DNA from: Chalara sp. BL73 | Lineage: Eukaryota > Ascomycota > Leotiomycetes > Helotiales | Assembly (NCBI GenBank): GCA_918026815.1 | Contig: CAKJVC010000089.1 | Span: 124,001 to 188,000 of the forward strand | Reading direction: 5' to 3' | Length of the DNA: 64,000 nucleotides | Shown: piece by piece, positions 11,770 through 22,380 of the stretch | Position numbering within the stretch: the first letter of the stretch is position 1 | Layout of the letters: each line of letters starts with the position of its first letter | The notes under the pieces: model-generated | The model's database searches: none | What the model saw: the letters and a program-made list of their open reading frames with translations, nothing else | Told to the model about the DNA's origin: nothing | Translations under genes and position numbers: made by a program

Positions 11770-12618
11770 GAATATGACCCTCCACCACCATATGTCTACT
11801 TCCTAGGGCACATTGGCTCTTCTTTGTTCAAATTTCCACCACAAGTGAACGCAATTCTGGCTGGCAAAACCTCCTACCGCTATCTTCATTCTTGCGAGAA
11901 TGTCTATCGCCTCATGAAAACAGCGCAGCGACATAGATCAAAGCTTGCGTTATTGCCATCAATCAAAAAGTTACTCAAGAATACGTTTAGCCCCCGTCTG
12001 GAACTACGAGTGGTCGGCCGTATGTCTCTTCCTGCTGCCGTTATCCACAATATTGTTACACCACCATATCATTTTACAAAGATGGCAATATCTATATTCC
12101 AAGGCAGATTTGAAAGAAAGAGGGCGGAGAACGATATTCTGGACGAGATTATGGAAAGCCTCTTTCTGAGTCTGGAAGCAATTTTAATACTTGTTACAAG
12201 ACTCGGTCTCGAAACACATGAGGTTGTGGAGCGTAAGCTCTTTAATGGTAGAGGCTATATGTATTTGGCGCTCGCAAGACTTCTGGAAGCCTATGGATCG
12301 CGGTTTGCACATTCTGGAACGGTTTATTTTGCAGCGCAGAAAAGGTTGCCAAAAGAACATTGCTCCGGTTTAGCGCGGCTCTATTTCGACCAAATTCACA
12401 ACTTGAAAGAGAATTTTATGTTTGTCGGCCTGGTCCTAGTAGGCAACTTCTCAAATGATTCCATGGTTTTTGAACGCTGGATCTGCAGAGTATTGCCTGC
12501 TTTAGAGGAATCTTTTATAGACACAAATAAGGATTTTCTCTTCGCCTATATTTTGCAAAAATTACGCCATATTCGGGATGAGATGCCGAGACTAGTGCTT
12601 ATGAGACACAAAATTTAA
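11716..12618 (+). pseudogene. Unrecognised 300-residue protein with one early stop
   Basis: The frame opens at ATG 11716 (MNSISAAEES), meets TAA at 11746, then stays open to 12618. The right inverted-repeat copy has CAA (Gln) at the same codon, so TAA is a C-to-T loss in this copy. The protein is helical and basic with hydrophobic stretches (SLFLSLEAILILVTRLGL, FMFVGLVLVGNF). I recognise no family. Apart from the stop the gene is open, so decay is recent or limited. The first 18 codons belong to the inverted repeat; the right copy diverges after YSS. Confidence 0.55.
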
Positions 12619-13516
12619 AGGTATCTGGATGTTTGTACATTTCGGATTAGTTCTACTAATATCATTTTGATCCAATTGTTAGAGCGAATGCCGGTTAAGG
12701 CCCGGAAAGGTTTACCGTGTAAATAGAAGGTTTTACGTCGGAATAGCGACTGATTTTTATGTTTTAAATATTCAGTATCAAATAAAGGCGAGTTACAGTG
12801 CTTCATTCCAAGCTATTTTAGAGTGCCGAATAGGCTTGTGTTTTGTTGATGCTTCTGTCGAGTCACAATTGATTATTCAATATCTGTGACTTACACGTGG
12901 CTACAGTGTCCCTTTCGCCCAAATCTCATTAAGACCCTCCAACGTTATCTTTAATATGTCGTGGAAGGTAAATCTACCTAAACTAAAGATCTATGTTATA
13001 TTGTATTAATACTGTTTCGCCAGGTGTAAGTGATACTTACTATTTGCTCTTTCACGGTAGCTACGATTCGAATCAAGAGATTAATATATAACGCAGCTTA
13101 AGTTCCAAGGAGCGCTTTGTTTAGAACGAGCAGTAACCGCGTGCTTCTTTTTCATGTTACCACTTTCTTCTATTACTTCACCTTTATTTACAGTGTTGGC
13201 TAAGCATACAAGAAGGCACGTGGAATTCCATTATTTCTGTGAAAAAACGACAGGTAGCCCTGCGGCCAAATAACAAACTTAATCTCGACTAACTGACAAT
13301 AAATACCTTAAATCCCCCGATCGATCTCGCGGCTCTGTCTCCTAAGAATTCAGCAGCTAATCTGTCGGTTCTCTCTCTTTTCGGTAAGCCTGTGTAAAGC
13401 GCATTCACAATCTAACTTTCACTACCATTTCTTTTAGCCAACCTTTTGCTTTTACGGCGATTTAACAGCGCTCTCTCTTTTTTCAGCTTTTCCTGATATG
13501 CCTTTTTTCCCTGAAA
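12619..13516. other. No gene seen
   Basis: Moderately AT-rich sequence with scattered stops in all frames; nothing supported. Confidence 0.4.
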
Positions 13517-14310
13517 CTATTTCAGACACTGATTGAACACTTCAAGATGGTTTACTACTATCCTTTTTTCGAATTTCTTTTCAATGTGTGCCCAGCAGGC
13601 TTTTGTGTCGGCCCACCGTATCAAGAAGTCCAAGAACTCAATTGTGATTTTGAGTCGTTCGGCAGGCGGCCATAAACATCGGCATGCACTGTCATCGTCG
13701 TTACGTATTTGGTAAAGATGTCTAATGATTTTTGCTGTTTTCGTTGGTGGTTCAAAATTCTGTTTCATGAAAGCCTTTAACTTTTTAGATAGTATATTAT
13801 CGGAAACCTCAAGTTGGTAATACTCGATATGGCCGACATTGCAAATAATTTGCTTGGTTGCTGATAATGCTGTACCAGGGAGGAGTTTGCAGCTGATAAT
13901 AAATTCAGGTGCTCCAGGTAGTGTTGGTATAACCAAATGCCAGATTTGAGAAAGCTTCTTGAGGACATTCAAATCAATGATGACATGTTGCTCTTCCGAT
14001 TTGATTCCATAAACAACACGAGATCTGTCTTGTAGTGTGAAAGTGCACTCAGGTTTAGTAGATTCCTGGTGATTCTGGTATTCTTTGGGTATCAACCTGT
14101 GGAGGTATTTCGACGAATTGGTAGAAAAGACTACGTTTGTACTGCTAATAAGGTCCATTGCGTGTTGGTGGTATGCAGTAATGGGTTCCAAATCTTGGTA
14201 GCCTGAGTATATGCGGTGAATTTGGGGTATCGCAAGTAAGGATCGTAGAAAAATAAATGATAAAGTGCGAGATTTGAGGGCTACGGAGTCAACTATATAT
14301 AAAGATCAAC
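13517..14310 (-). CDS. Unrecognised hypothetical protein, start uncertain
   Basis: A minus-strand frame is open from about 14310 to 13517 (some 260 codons). The first in-frame Met is near 14158 (MDLISSTNVVF), which would give about 213 residues. The protein is mixed alpha/beta with no membrane segment; features include DRSRVVYGIKSEEQHVIID, two Cys in the middle and a Trp-rich C-terminal part (FLDFLIRWADTKACWAHIEK). Unlike its surroundings it has no stop, which argues for selection or late arrival. The lack of an early ATG suggests an unseen 5' exon. No family recognised. Confidence 0.4.
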
Positions 14311-15393
14311 GCGCAGCAATTAGGCTCCTGCAGAGGTATTTCCTGGTTCATCTGAGCAACTAGCGCTTCCACCGCCACTCCGGAGCTTTAGAAAGGTCGA
14401 GGCGTGACGTGCTTCTGGAAATTGTTTGCCGTAGGCATATCTTGGCGGGAAAGCGTGCTGAAATTAGCGGCAACAGTCAGGGGTTGAGGCTTGATCCGCT
14501 TCGTGAAGACTTGACAGTTATAAAAAAGCGGTAACAGAACTGTAAATGACCGAAAGTTAGTTGTTCTTTAACACAACTGCAGCTTCACCGCATTTCGTTC
14601 TCGGTTGGAGAATGGTTTCTTCTGGTTGAAGATTGTTTCTGAGCCGCTATTAATAGAAATGGTTCAGTTTGCCTTGTTCTATTCGAACTATGGTTATTAG
14701 CATCCATCTGCAATACCTGTCGATACCTTGAGACGTCGTCAGCATGAGTTAGCTGGGCAATAGTGTGCCTATTCGCGTGGGCCACATTTCAGCTCCGTCC
14801 TATGTTGCATCTATAGCTAGGCTTTCTTGCAGCTGTTCCCTGAAAGCAAAATACCTCGAACTAACTATGCATATGCTGACAGGTTCTTATACAAGCCTCT
14901 ATCTTTGTCTGTGCTTCGTTATACTCGTATTCATTCCAATGAAAGACGCCCTACTGTCAAGCTTAATCCTTTATCTTGTTCGACTGAGTTACTTTGTTCG
15001 ATCTGTACAAAGAACAAAAGCTATCTAGTTATTATGTGCAACGACACCAGCGATTATTTACCAGAACATATCATTTGCTTCTTTTAAAAAAATGTGATAA
15101 CAGTTATGTATGTAAACATTGAATCGAGAAAGCAATCAGTTTTGATCTTAGTGGGGCCACACAAAGAACATGGGAAGCCCGCAAAGCGGAGAAGAAAAGC
15201 TGAGGCGCTCCCTTGTAACTGAGAAGAGGGCCCGAGCTATATATACAAGACGAACAAACATAAGCAGGATAAACATACTGATCGAAGTAGACGATAAAGG
15301 AATTTTCATTTAATAACTGTATCACTGCATATATAAGTCACGCGCTGGTTATTTTCAGGATTTTATAGGCCCGGATGTTACTATGCAATAGTT
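14311..15393. other. No gene supported
   Basis: Only short frames without domain content; nothing recognised. Confidence 0.4.
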
Positions 15394-16143
15394 GGCACAA
15401 GAATAGAGCTGGCACAAGTATAGTGTTGGTAATAATGCAAAGTTTGTACCAAAGAAATTTTAGCACTAAGCATTGGGCATTTTTCTAGATCATGTGTTAT
15501 AGTTTGTACTAACAAGCTTTTAGTACAATTAACTTATTAGTGCTATTAACTTGCTGGTGGTATGAAGTTGAAAGTACAACTTCTTTTCTTGCACTAGGAT
15601 ATTGTTTGTACAAGAAAATGTTAGTACAAACAAAACTTTAGTGCAAAAGAATCATTAGCACCAGCATATTGATGGTACTAATTGCTTTTTAGTGCTAGCC
15701 GATGTTTTGTGCTAGTTTTAAATTTGTACAAACAATACTTTTGTCCAAACAGGGTTCTTGTGCAAGTTTAATATAAGCACTAATATTCTTTTGGCACTTC
15801 AAATTTTCTGGTACTAATAATATCTTGGTACAAAAGAATAAGTCATACTTTTAACTTGTTGGTACTAGTAATTTATGGGTACTAGAGGCTTTTTGGTACA
15901 AATAATATTGTAGTACGAAAAGTATTAAAGTACAAATTATAAAGGAATACAAATTTGAAGTGGGTACAAATTAGAGGTGAGTACAAATTAGAAGTAAGTG
16001 CTAGGAATATATTGGTACTATATTGTTACAAACAGTGGACCGCTATGCTTTTTCTGTTGTGCTTTTATCTTTATGGTACCAGTAATTTGAAAGTACTAAC
16101 AAAAATTTAGTGCAAACAATACTCTAGCACTAAAGTTGTCAGC
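15394..16143. repeat. Degenerate 17-bp satellite array, about 44 units in phase
   Basis: A four-base core recurs at 17-bp steps: for example 15446, 15463, 15506, 15523, 15540, 15574, 15591, 15608, 15641, 15658, 15675, 15692, 15709, 15726, and then nearly every 17 bp to 16015, resuming at 16076, 16093, 16110 and 16127. The core is GTAC, GTGC or GCAC, often preceded by TTG or TTA and followed by WAA. The remaining bases of each unit vary freely. The three core forms are what GCGC would become by transitions at its central CpG. There are no unique spacers or conserved palindromic repeats, so it is a decayed satellite, not CRISPR. Confidence 0.85.
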
Positions 16144-17360
16144 AAATCAAGCAGTAGTTATTACTATCAGAATAATGCACCCCTCAAACTCGAAGAGCGG
16201 ACAATCTATTTTTCACATGATGTCCAGGAAATAACTGGGGCATGACTCATTCGCCGCTTCATTTAGGCTAACACAATTGTTGATCACTAGCCACTGGTAA
16301 CCCTCAAAACTTGGCGGTCAAAAATTCGTTCCCTACTCTTAGCCACTACTAGGATCAACACAACCACCGAGAGGCAGGAACGGGGATCTTATGCATAGCG
16401 CTGTTTATAGGTTATTTTACGTAGACACATTCTATTTCAGGTTATCCCCTCACTATTTAGATGGTTGCATTTTAATGATCTCCCGAACGGACTGTTCAAG
16501 AGATCACTCTTTGTTGCACGCGGAATTCTTGACTGGCTAAGCTTTTTAAGCCCAGCACCAGAGATGTACTTTTTTGCAGAACTAGAGGTACCTTGCCGCA
16601 CTCAAGAAAACAAAGCCTTCTATATCCCTCTCCACCGACCAAGCTTGGAAAGTTGCTATACAGCCCAAGGTAGCGCCCCCCCCCTTTTTTTTTTTTTTTT
16701 TTAGCACACTTCGACTAAGTAGTTCGATAGTTTTTTATAATTGCTTTTATAGTTTTTGACATTGTTGCTCACTCGCTCAAACAAATATAAAATCAGTAGC
16801 GGCGCATATCCGACTTTACAAACTCGTAATAAGTAATAATATAATACTTTAGCTAGGCTGTTTTCCCCTGTGATTACTGAGCAATCAGGCCGATGGATCC
16901 TCCGATCCTTTTTCAATTCAAAATGTGATTATTTAAAGAGATTGACTAGGTTCGTGCTTAAGTGCTGGTATTATGCACTTAGCTCTATAATAAAGTATAT
17001 GGTAAAATGTTGACAATGCTTGCTACTACAGCTATATAAGAAATCAGGTTCGGATAGTCCTATTTTTTCGCAGCATCAGTGCTTTTATTTGCTGTCTTTG
17101 CAATTTCCGAAATGCGGTGCTAAACAAATGATATACAATTGTAAGGGTGTTCACATATAATAGAAGACCTATTTATAATAGGTGAGTTTCAAATTCTAGA
17201 GTCTACATACAAGACGTAGCACCGCAAATCAATAGCAGTAATTGCATGTGCGTTTAAAGAAAGTTGAATTAGATTACCAGACATAACCAGCTCCTAATCT
17301 CCTCCAAAATGAATAGCGCATATTTTGGCACGAACTCCTAGTGCAAAAATAATCGGATAA
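16144..17360. other. Non-coding; C/T homopolymer run
   Basis: A C-run followed by about 19 T lies near 16677-16702. A frame at 16465-16704 ends in that run and has no recognisable domain, so it is not called as a gene. Confidence 0.4.
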
Positions 17361-17801
17361 CTAGTGCTTGGAAATTGGCGAAGGCTGCTCAGCTTCAGGG
17401 CGAATTGAAATATCCGGTACTCTTGTCCTTTCGTTCGTAGCTACGAGCTCGCGATTTGTAGAGCGCTGAGAGGAGCATTTGCCAGCAAGTCCAAGTGCGA
17501 ACATCGTGATAAGTGCATTTTTTGCTACTTTTCGGATGGATACTGGCCTGGCATTCTGGGTATTGAGACGACATTCTATAGCAATTAATGACGAACATAT
17601 AGAAATTGGGAGAAGCCTACTTTTTTGGTATTCGCGGAGGAAGACGTAAATGTATATAATGTTTAGAACAAGGACAATTCTAATAATAATAACACTTATA
17701 ATTCCTGATCTTCTTTTGAGTCTATTCGACTTTTTGCGGGCTGAAGAATAAGCTTTGCGGGAAGCATTGCGGGAAACTAGAAGTACTCCTGCAAGTGACA
17801 T
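17361..17801 (-). CDS. Unrecognised small protein with one membrane segment
   Basis: An ATG-started 146-codon frame on the minus strand. A basic N-terminus (SARKKSNRLKRRSG) is followed by a hydrophobic helix (IISVIIIRIVLVLNIIYIYV), then a second weakly hydrophobic stretch and a polar Pro/Glu C-terminus. This suits a type II or tail-less membrane protein. No family is recognised and no neighbour gives context. It could be a chance open frame; the absence of stops over 441 bp of AT-rich DNA is the only support. Confidence 0.3.
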   Translation of the reverse strand: MSLAGVLLVSRNASRKAYSSARKKSNRLKRRSGIISVIIIRIVLVLNIIYIYVFLREYQKSRLLPISICSSLIAIECRLNTQNARPVSIRKVAKNALITMFALGLAGKCSSQRSTNRELVATNERTRVPDISIRPEAEQPSPISKH

Positions 17802-17899
17802 TATGCTTTCGAAGCGTGGCTATTGTCGACAAAACAAGAAGAATGCGAGTGTGTTCAATTGATGAAAAAAGAACAGGTTTTTTACAATGTCACCTTGCG

Positions 17900-18070
17900 A
17901 GTATTTACCACTATATTAGTGGTGCATGGTAACCTAGAAAGTGATGGGCATCAGCATTTATTTTAGTGGTAATGACTATATGACTGCACATCTCAAGGAT
18001 TAAAAGGAAAAATCATCCTGATCCACTTTTGGGGCGTTTTAGTGGTGATCACCACTTTGTATGCTAGGAT
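17900..18070. repeat. Cluster of ACCACT/AGTGGT inverted motifs
   Basis: ACCACTATATTAGTGGT near 17910, TTTTAGTGGT near 17964, and TTTTAGTGGTGATCACCACTTT near 18039 give several facing copies of ACCACT/AGTGGT within 170 bp. The style resembles the TACCACC cluster beside the MULE transposase at 61 kb, so this may be the terminal region of a lost relative. No transposase is adjacent. Confidence 0.3.
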
Positions 18071-18425
18071 AAAGGTGGAGTTTGTGGGGGGCTTATCTGG
18101 GATCATTCAGTAGCTATTCCCGCAAGTGGGTCGTTCATTCACCATCAACTTAAGGCAGGGTTCAACTACTGTTCAGGCTACTTGTCAAGGATACGAAAAT
18201 GGCAGGATAACTGCGCAGTTACGTTATACCGATAAAACGGGAGCCGGTGTTCTCGATTTGTATTTTATTGCTATATATGTAAGATGAAATTAAGGTCATT
18301 TCAAGTATATAACCGCCTAGAAATCGGAACTAACAAAAGGAAAAAAAAAGCAAAGTTGAGTCGCTAAATCCTGCCAATAACAACCTAGGATCGGGGAACA
18401 TTAATCGCACCAGGCGTTTTTCCCT

Positions 18426-18866
18426 ATGGCGAAAATATCGAAGGAAAGAAATAGCCCTGGTAAGAACAGTGTAGGCTGCGTATTGTGCATGTAAGCTTTA
18501 TTTGATTCCTATTTCTTATCAAAACCCTGAGCGATCGCCAATCAAATCTATAGTCAGAACGGAATCAAATGCAACGAAATGCTTCCTGCTTGCCAGCGTT
18601 GTCAACAAAATAGGCTAGTGTGTGCTGGACTTTTGGAACAAGCGGCGGCTGCTTTACGAAAGCCTTCCCGCCGGGACGTTTTTTCGCCAGCGTTATTATG
18701 TTTAAAAACACCCGACCAAGACAATTGCCGACCATTTCTTGAGCTTCTAGCCGGCCCGGAGCACCATGTTGGATGTGGTAATAAGTGTCGATCTGAAAGC
18801 TGTATCTGTGAAAGACCAACGGCTGGGTCTGGGGGGGAACTCTGGCGCCAGGTTGACTATGCATAG
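18426..18866 (+). CDS. Short Zn(II)2Cys6 zinc-cluster protein
   Basis: Splicing a 63-nt intron (18491-18553, GTAAGC...CTATAG) joins MAKISKERNSPGKNSVGCVLC to a second exon. The joint sequence has six Cys spaced C-x2-C-x6-C-x6-C-x2-C-x6-C, the exact zinc-cluster spacing of fungal binuclear-cluster transcription factors. The intron sits between Cys2 and Cys3. The cluster is unusual in keeping only one Lys (IK-C) and lacking the usual basic Arg/Lys run. The protein is about 125 residues, against 500-900 for usual family members, with no middle homology region; a second group of Cys lies at its end (CGNKCRSESCICE). It is either truncated or a DNA-binding module alone. Confidence 0.6.
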
Positions 18867-19059
18867 AAGCTTTAATGTATGTTTAATTCTAGAATCTTTG
18901 CAAGCAGAACGCGGCTATCTAGATTTTGAGGGTTGAGTATAACCTGTGTGACTCAACCAGCTTTCATTTTTCCTTGACCTGCTTTATTATTCTGTATAAT
19001 AATTATACCTGATTATTTAAATTTTCACTACACTTCACTTTCCGAATAAGAATAAGCCA

Positions 19060-19894
19060 ACTTTTACACCGCTTAAAAAAGGCCAAAGCCTTTTTAGTTC
19101 GTTTATCGGTAGAAAGCGATAAGATTTACCCCGAGCTCACCAAGCCGAAAACACCTGAGAAAGTGCGACAAATTTTGAGGATATTTCTTAAAAGCCCGTG
19201 GGATGATTATAGTTATGTTCGGGCTTTAGGTCAATCTATGCTAGCACGACATAATTTGTTTTTCGAGCTTGTCAATCTTCAAGAAATACCGAGCTTTATC
19301 GTTTTTAGTGAAACCCCAATTATTCCTCGCATTCAACATTCTAATATTGCTGCTATTTACGATATATATTCCTACGATAACAACACATATCTTGCTACGG
19401 AATATGTTTATGTGCTATTCACTCAATTAAAGATTCAGGAATATGAATTAGAAGAACGAGAAATCGCTACAATAATTGCGGAGGTAATTGATCCTGTATA
19501 TTATTCTGCCGTAACTCACGGATATAGGTGGTAAAAGGAGTAACTTTCATGTTTTTTCTAAAGCTATTTTGCAAAGATCTTTTCTATAAAGATATTCGGT
19601 TGTCTTTGGACGGGGAAGTAAAATTTGGTTGGTTATTTTTTTACTTTAGTCAAGATTAAAGCTTATGCGTTTGTTACAGTGTTAAATACTCAAAACATAA
19701 AGCATAATAATCTGTATGAAAGCCTTAAGATTTCACAGGCTTTATTGGATTTCCCAATTTTAGCGGAGGCTATGGAAGAAATGATACTTTCTCGCTATCA
19801 TCTTACTTTTGAACATGAACGATGGTTTAAAGAAGCGCTCGACTTTTTATTATGTACTGTGGAACAATCATTTGAGAATCTGGTAAATGTATAG
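19060..19894 (+). pseudogene. Protein-kinase-like fragment, decayed
   Basis: The best block (19163-19534) reads FFELVNLQEIPSFIVF, then IQHSNIAAIYDIYSYDNNTY and LATEYVYVLFTQLKIQEYEL. This matches the N-lobe pattern 'h.NI..i.d.y...n..yl.tEy' seen in fungal kinase-like proteins. A C-terminal block at 19625-19894 ends with LTFEHERWFKEALDFLLCTV. Stops and frame changes separate them, and the catalytic HRD and DFG motifs are not visible. I infer a dead kinase-like gene of the kind common in fungal accessory regions. Confidence 0.45.
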
Positions 19895-21373
19895 GACTCT
19901 CTGCGTGCTATGTTATAGATGAAAGGCTAATGGAAGTAGCATTTATTTTTGAAGCAAGCCGTATCTCTAAAACGGTTGATTCCGCGTATTCGGTTTGCTT
20001 ACGAGGCTTTGATTGAGTTTTCGGGTTTCTTTACCGAAAGGGAGCAAAGTGTTGATTTTAATTTTGTTACTTCAATTTCAACTTAAAGGTGACACGGAAT
20101 GATGATATTGCTTCTTGGGTTAGAGTTATTTAATATACGGATATGATTTGCACAGCCTTAGTTATACCTGGAGCTCTATAAAATACTTGATTCCACACGA
20201 TTTGATGACAGTGACGTCAGAGTCCCATAACCTTAAATTTTTGATGTTCGTAGCGATCACTTACAGTACTGTAACAACATGAATATCTTTAATGAACAAT
20301 GTCGCCGCGGCTTAATTTCAAGGACTTATATGTGACGGACTGCGAAGTAAGCCACTCGCAAGCTTAGATAAACAATACGTGATTCTGCAATACTCGGCGC
20401 TTTAGTCGGAGGTTTTAATGGCACTTTCGAGTTTCACATGCACCTTAAACATAGTCTGACGCTAATTGTGCTATCCTAGTGTAGATACTATTTATTTGCA
20501 GTTCTTAGTATTTTGTCCTGTCTACTGCCCAGTTCCATTCAATAGTGCGACAAATAAATGCCAGTAAAGAATAATGAAAGACTGCTAGGGTATCTATAAG
20601 TCCTGAGTAACCCTAATTATCGAAGTGACGAGGGAAAACGTTATTCGGAACAGGGTACGTAGAGTCCTGTTAATACGAATTAATATCAATACTAGATTAA
20701 AAGAACGGGTAAGCTTACGAGTTCTGGCTTCGATGGCCACCAGGAATCATCTTCAATAGATCGATATGTGGTAATGCGACCTCTTCTACGAATGAATAAC
20801 GCTATTTCAAGCCTAGGGAATCTTCCCAACTCGTGAGCTTTTTTGATCAAGGTAGTTTTTCGCCTTAAAGCCTTCTTCTGTGTTTTTTTGCCCGTTGCTA
20901 TCGTTGCACGGTTAGATGCAAATCTATGCGGAAAATAGGGCTAACAATGGGAATTTATAGTTGAAGTTCGAGAAGGTCGTTTCTTGACCTCCAAGTTATG
21001 ATAGCACCAGTGGCCACGACGTACAACTATCAAAAAGCGACCCTTGCAGAATTTATCATTTATATTACATAAACTCCGGCAGCAATTGAAGCAATTACTT
21101 GACGAAATTATTTGTTATGATGGATCAAGGTAACCATACGACCGACCTAAAGCTGATAGTTGTTCAACGACCTATGACCCGGTGACCCACTTATAGTAAT
21201 GACAAGTTGATAGTAGATGAGCGACCCACCTGTGGTGATGACAAGTTGATGGTGGATAAACGACCCGCCTGTGATATAGCTTGGATGCAACTACTCTACC
21301 AATCCGATATAGAAAGCAAAATCGACTTGGTCGAGTTCCAATCTTTGATTTTCATACAAAATCTTGATATACA
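19895..21373. other. No gene; dispersed repeat at its right end
   Basis: Stops in all frames. The last 300 bp contain one copy of the dispersed repeat (21080-21321) directly before the gene at 21374. Confidence 0.4.
21080..21321 (+). repeat. Dispersed repeat, copy 1
   Basis: It matches 48026-48245 in the same orientation. Both start near CAGCAATTGA and end at CCAATCCGATATAGAAAGC, and both contain two or three tandem units of about 39 bp with GACAAGTTGATRGT and GCGACCCACC. It ends 52 bp before the ATG at 21374. The other copy also precedes a gene (the chitinase relic). Confidence 0.7.
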
Positions 21374-22217
21374 ATGATGCACAATCAATATCGCGCGGCC
21401 ATGGTAGGCAAAAACGATACCTACGGGAACGCCCGGGAGAATACTCAAGATCCTAAATGGTGGGCAAAACAACAGATCCTACGAATAGAAGCACTATCTG
21501 AAGAAAATGTGCTTTTTGAATTACAAAACATTATGGAAGGACACAAGTACTCGTGGTATAGGATTAACGATTTGCTTCAAGCCCGCTTTGAGGATGGTAC
21601 CCTTAAATTTACACTCCAAGATGGAGATATTTTGTTCGAATGGAATAACCTCTGCGACGAAAAGCGAACATGGGCGAAAACGGGACGGTTTTCTGTTGAT
21701 AATTCAGACTTTAATAAGAACTGCTTAATCAATTTCACGATATTACTATTTCAAGCAGGGCTTTCAGTTGAAGGTGTGTCAATTAAAGGCCGCTATTGAA
21801 TGAGCTAACAGAACAGGACTACTTCTCGTTGCTGCAAATATGGACCGGCCCGATGTTTTACCAAAGGAGCTTTGGGTAAGGCCGAAAGATCATGAGAGTT
21901 CCAGCAATTATCAAACCCTCAGCTATGTAGCTGAGGTAGGAACTTTATTCTCAGACCCCGACGATAGTGAATATGTTGATAAAGACGACGACGCGGAAAT
22001 ACATGGTATGAAATGTACACATGTGATATTTTTAGAGTTTAACCAAACGATAGGTGAAGAAGATACTCAAGATGAATTTACACTAACTACCGATGGGTCT
22101 GGCCTCGAGGAGAGCGAGACTTCTAGTGATGGCAGCTATTATTTGGATTATAGGGAGATAGAAGGTGTGGGAATCAATATCATGGATGTTAACAGCGAAG
22201 ATGAATACTTCGACTAG
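21374..22217 (+). CDS. Intact orphan gene, two exons, acidic C-terminus
   Basis: A 43-nt intron (21774-21816, GTGTGT...GCTAAC...CAG) joins two frames into one 266-residue protein: the first part ends LSVEG and continues LLLVAANMDRPDV. The N-terminal half is mixed (KWWAKQQILRIEALSEENV, KYSWYRINDLLQARFEDGT). The C-terminal half is strongly acidic (DPDDSEYVDKDDDAEIHG, then many Glu/Asp). No stops, good start context and an exact splice argue for a functional gene. No family recognised. It sits between a dispersed repeat and a dead EST1-like gene, so it has escaped the decay around it. Confidence 0.62.
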
Positions 22218-22380
22218 GGCTTTGACTTTCAAACCGGCTACATTTTGCAATTATTGCTAGTGTAGGCGGGGCTTTTTAATTATAACTTTAAAACCTATGC
22301 AAAATATTTTTAAAAACGAAATCCTTCAAGTATATATAGCAGCCCGTGAGTTGAAGTTTGGCCTTAACTAAACTGCTATT

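Noticed and set aside
15394..16143. CRISPR-like regular array
   Set aside because: There is no conserved repeat longer than 4-8 bases, no unique spacers of fixed length and no cas genes; the host is a fungus. It is a decayed tandem satellite.
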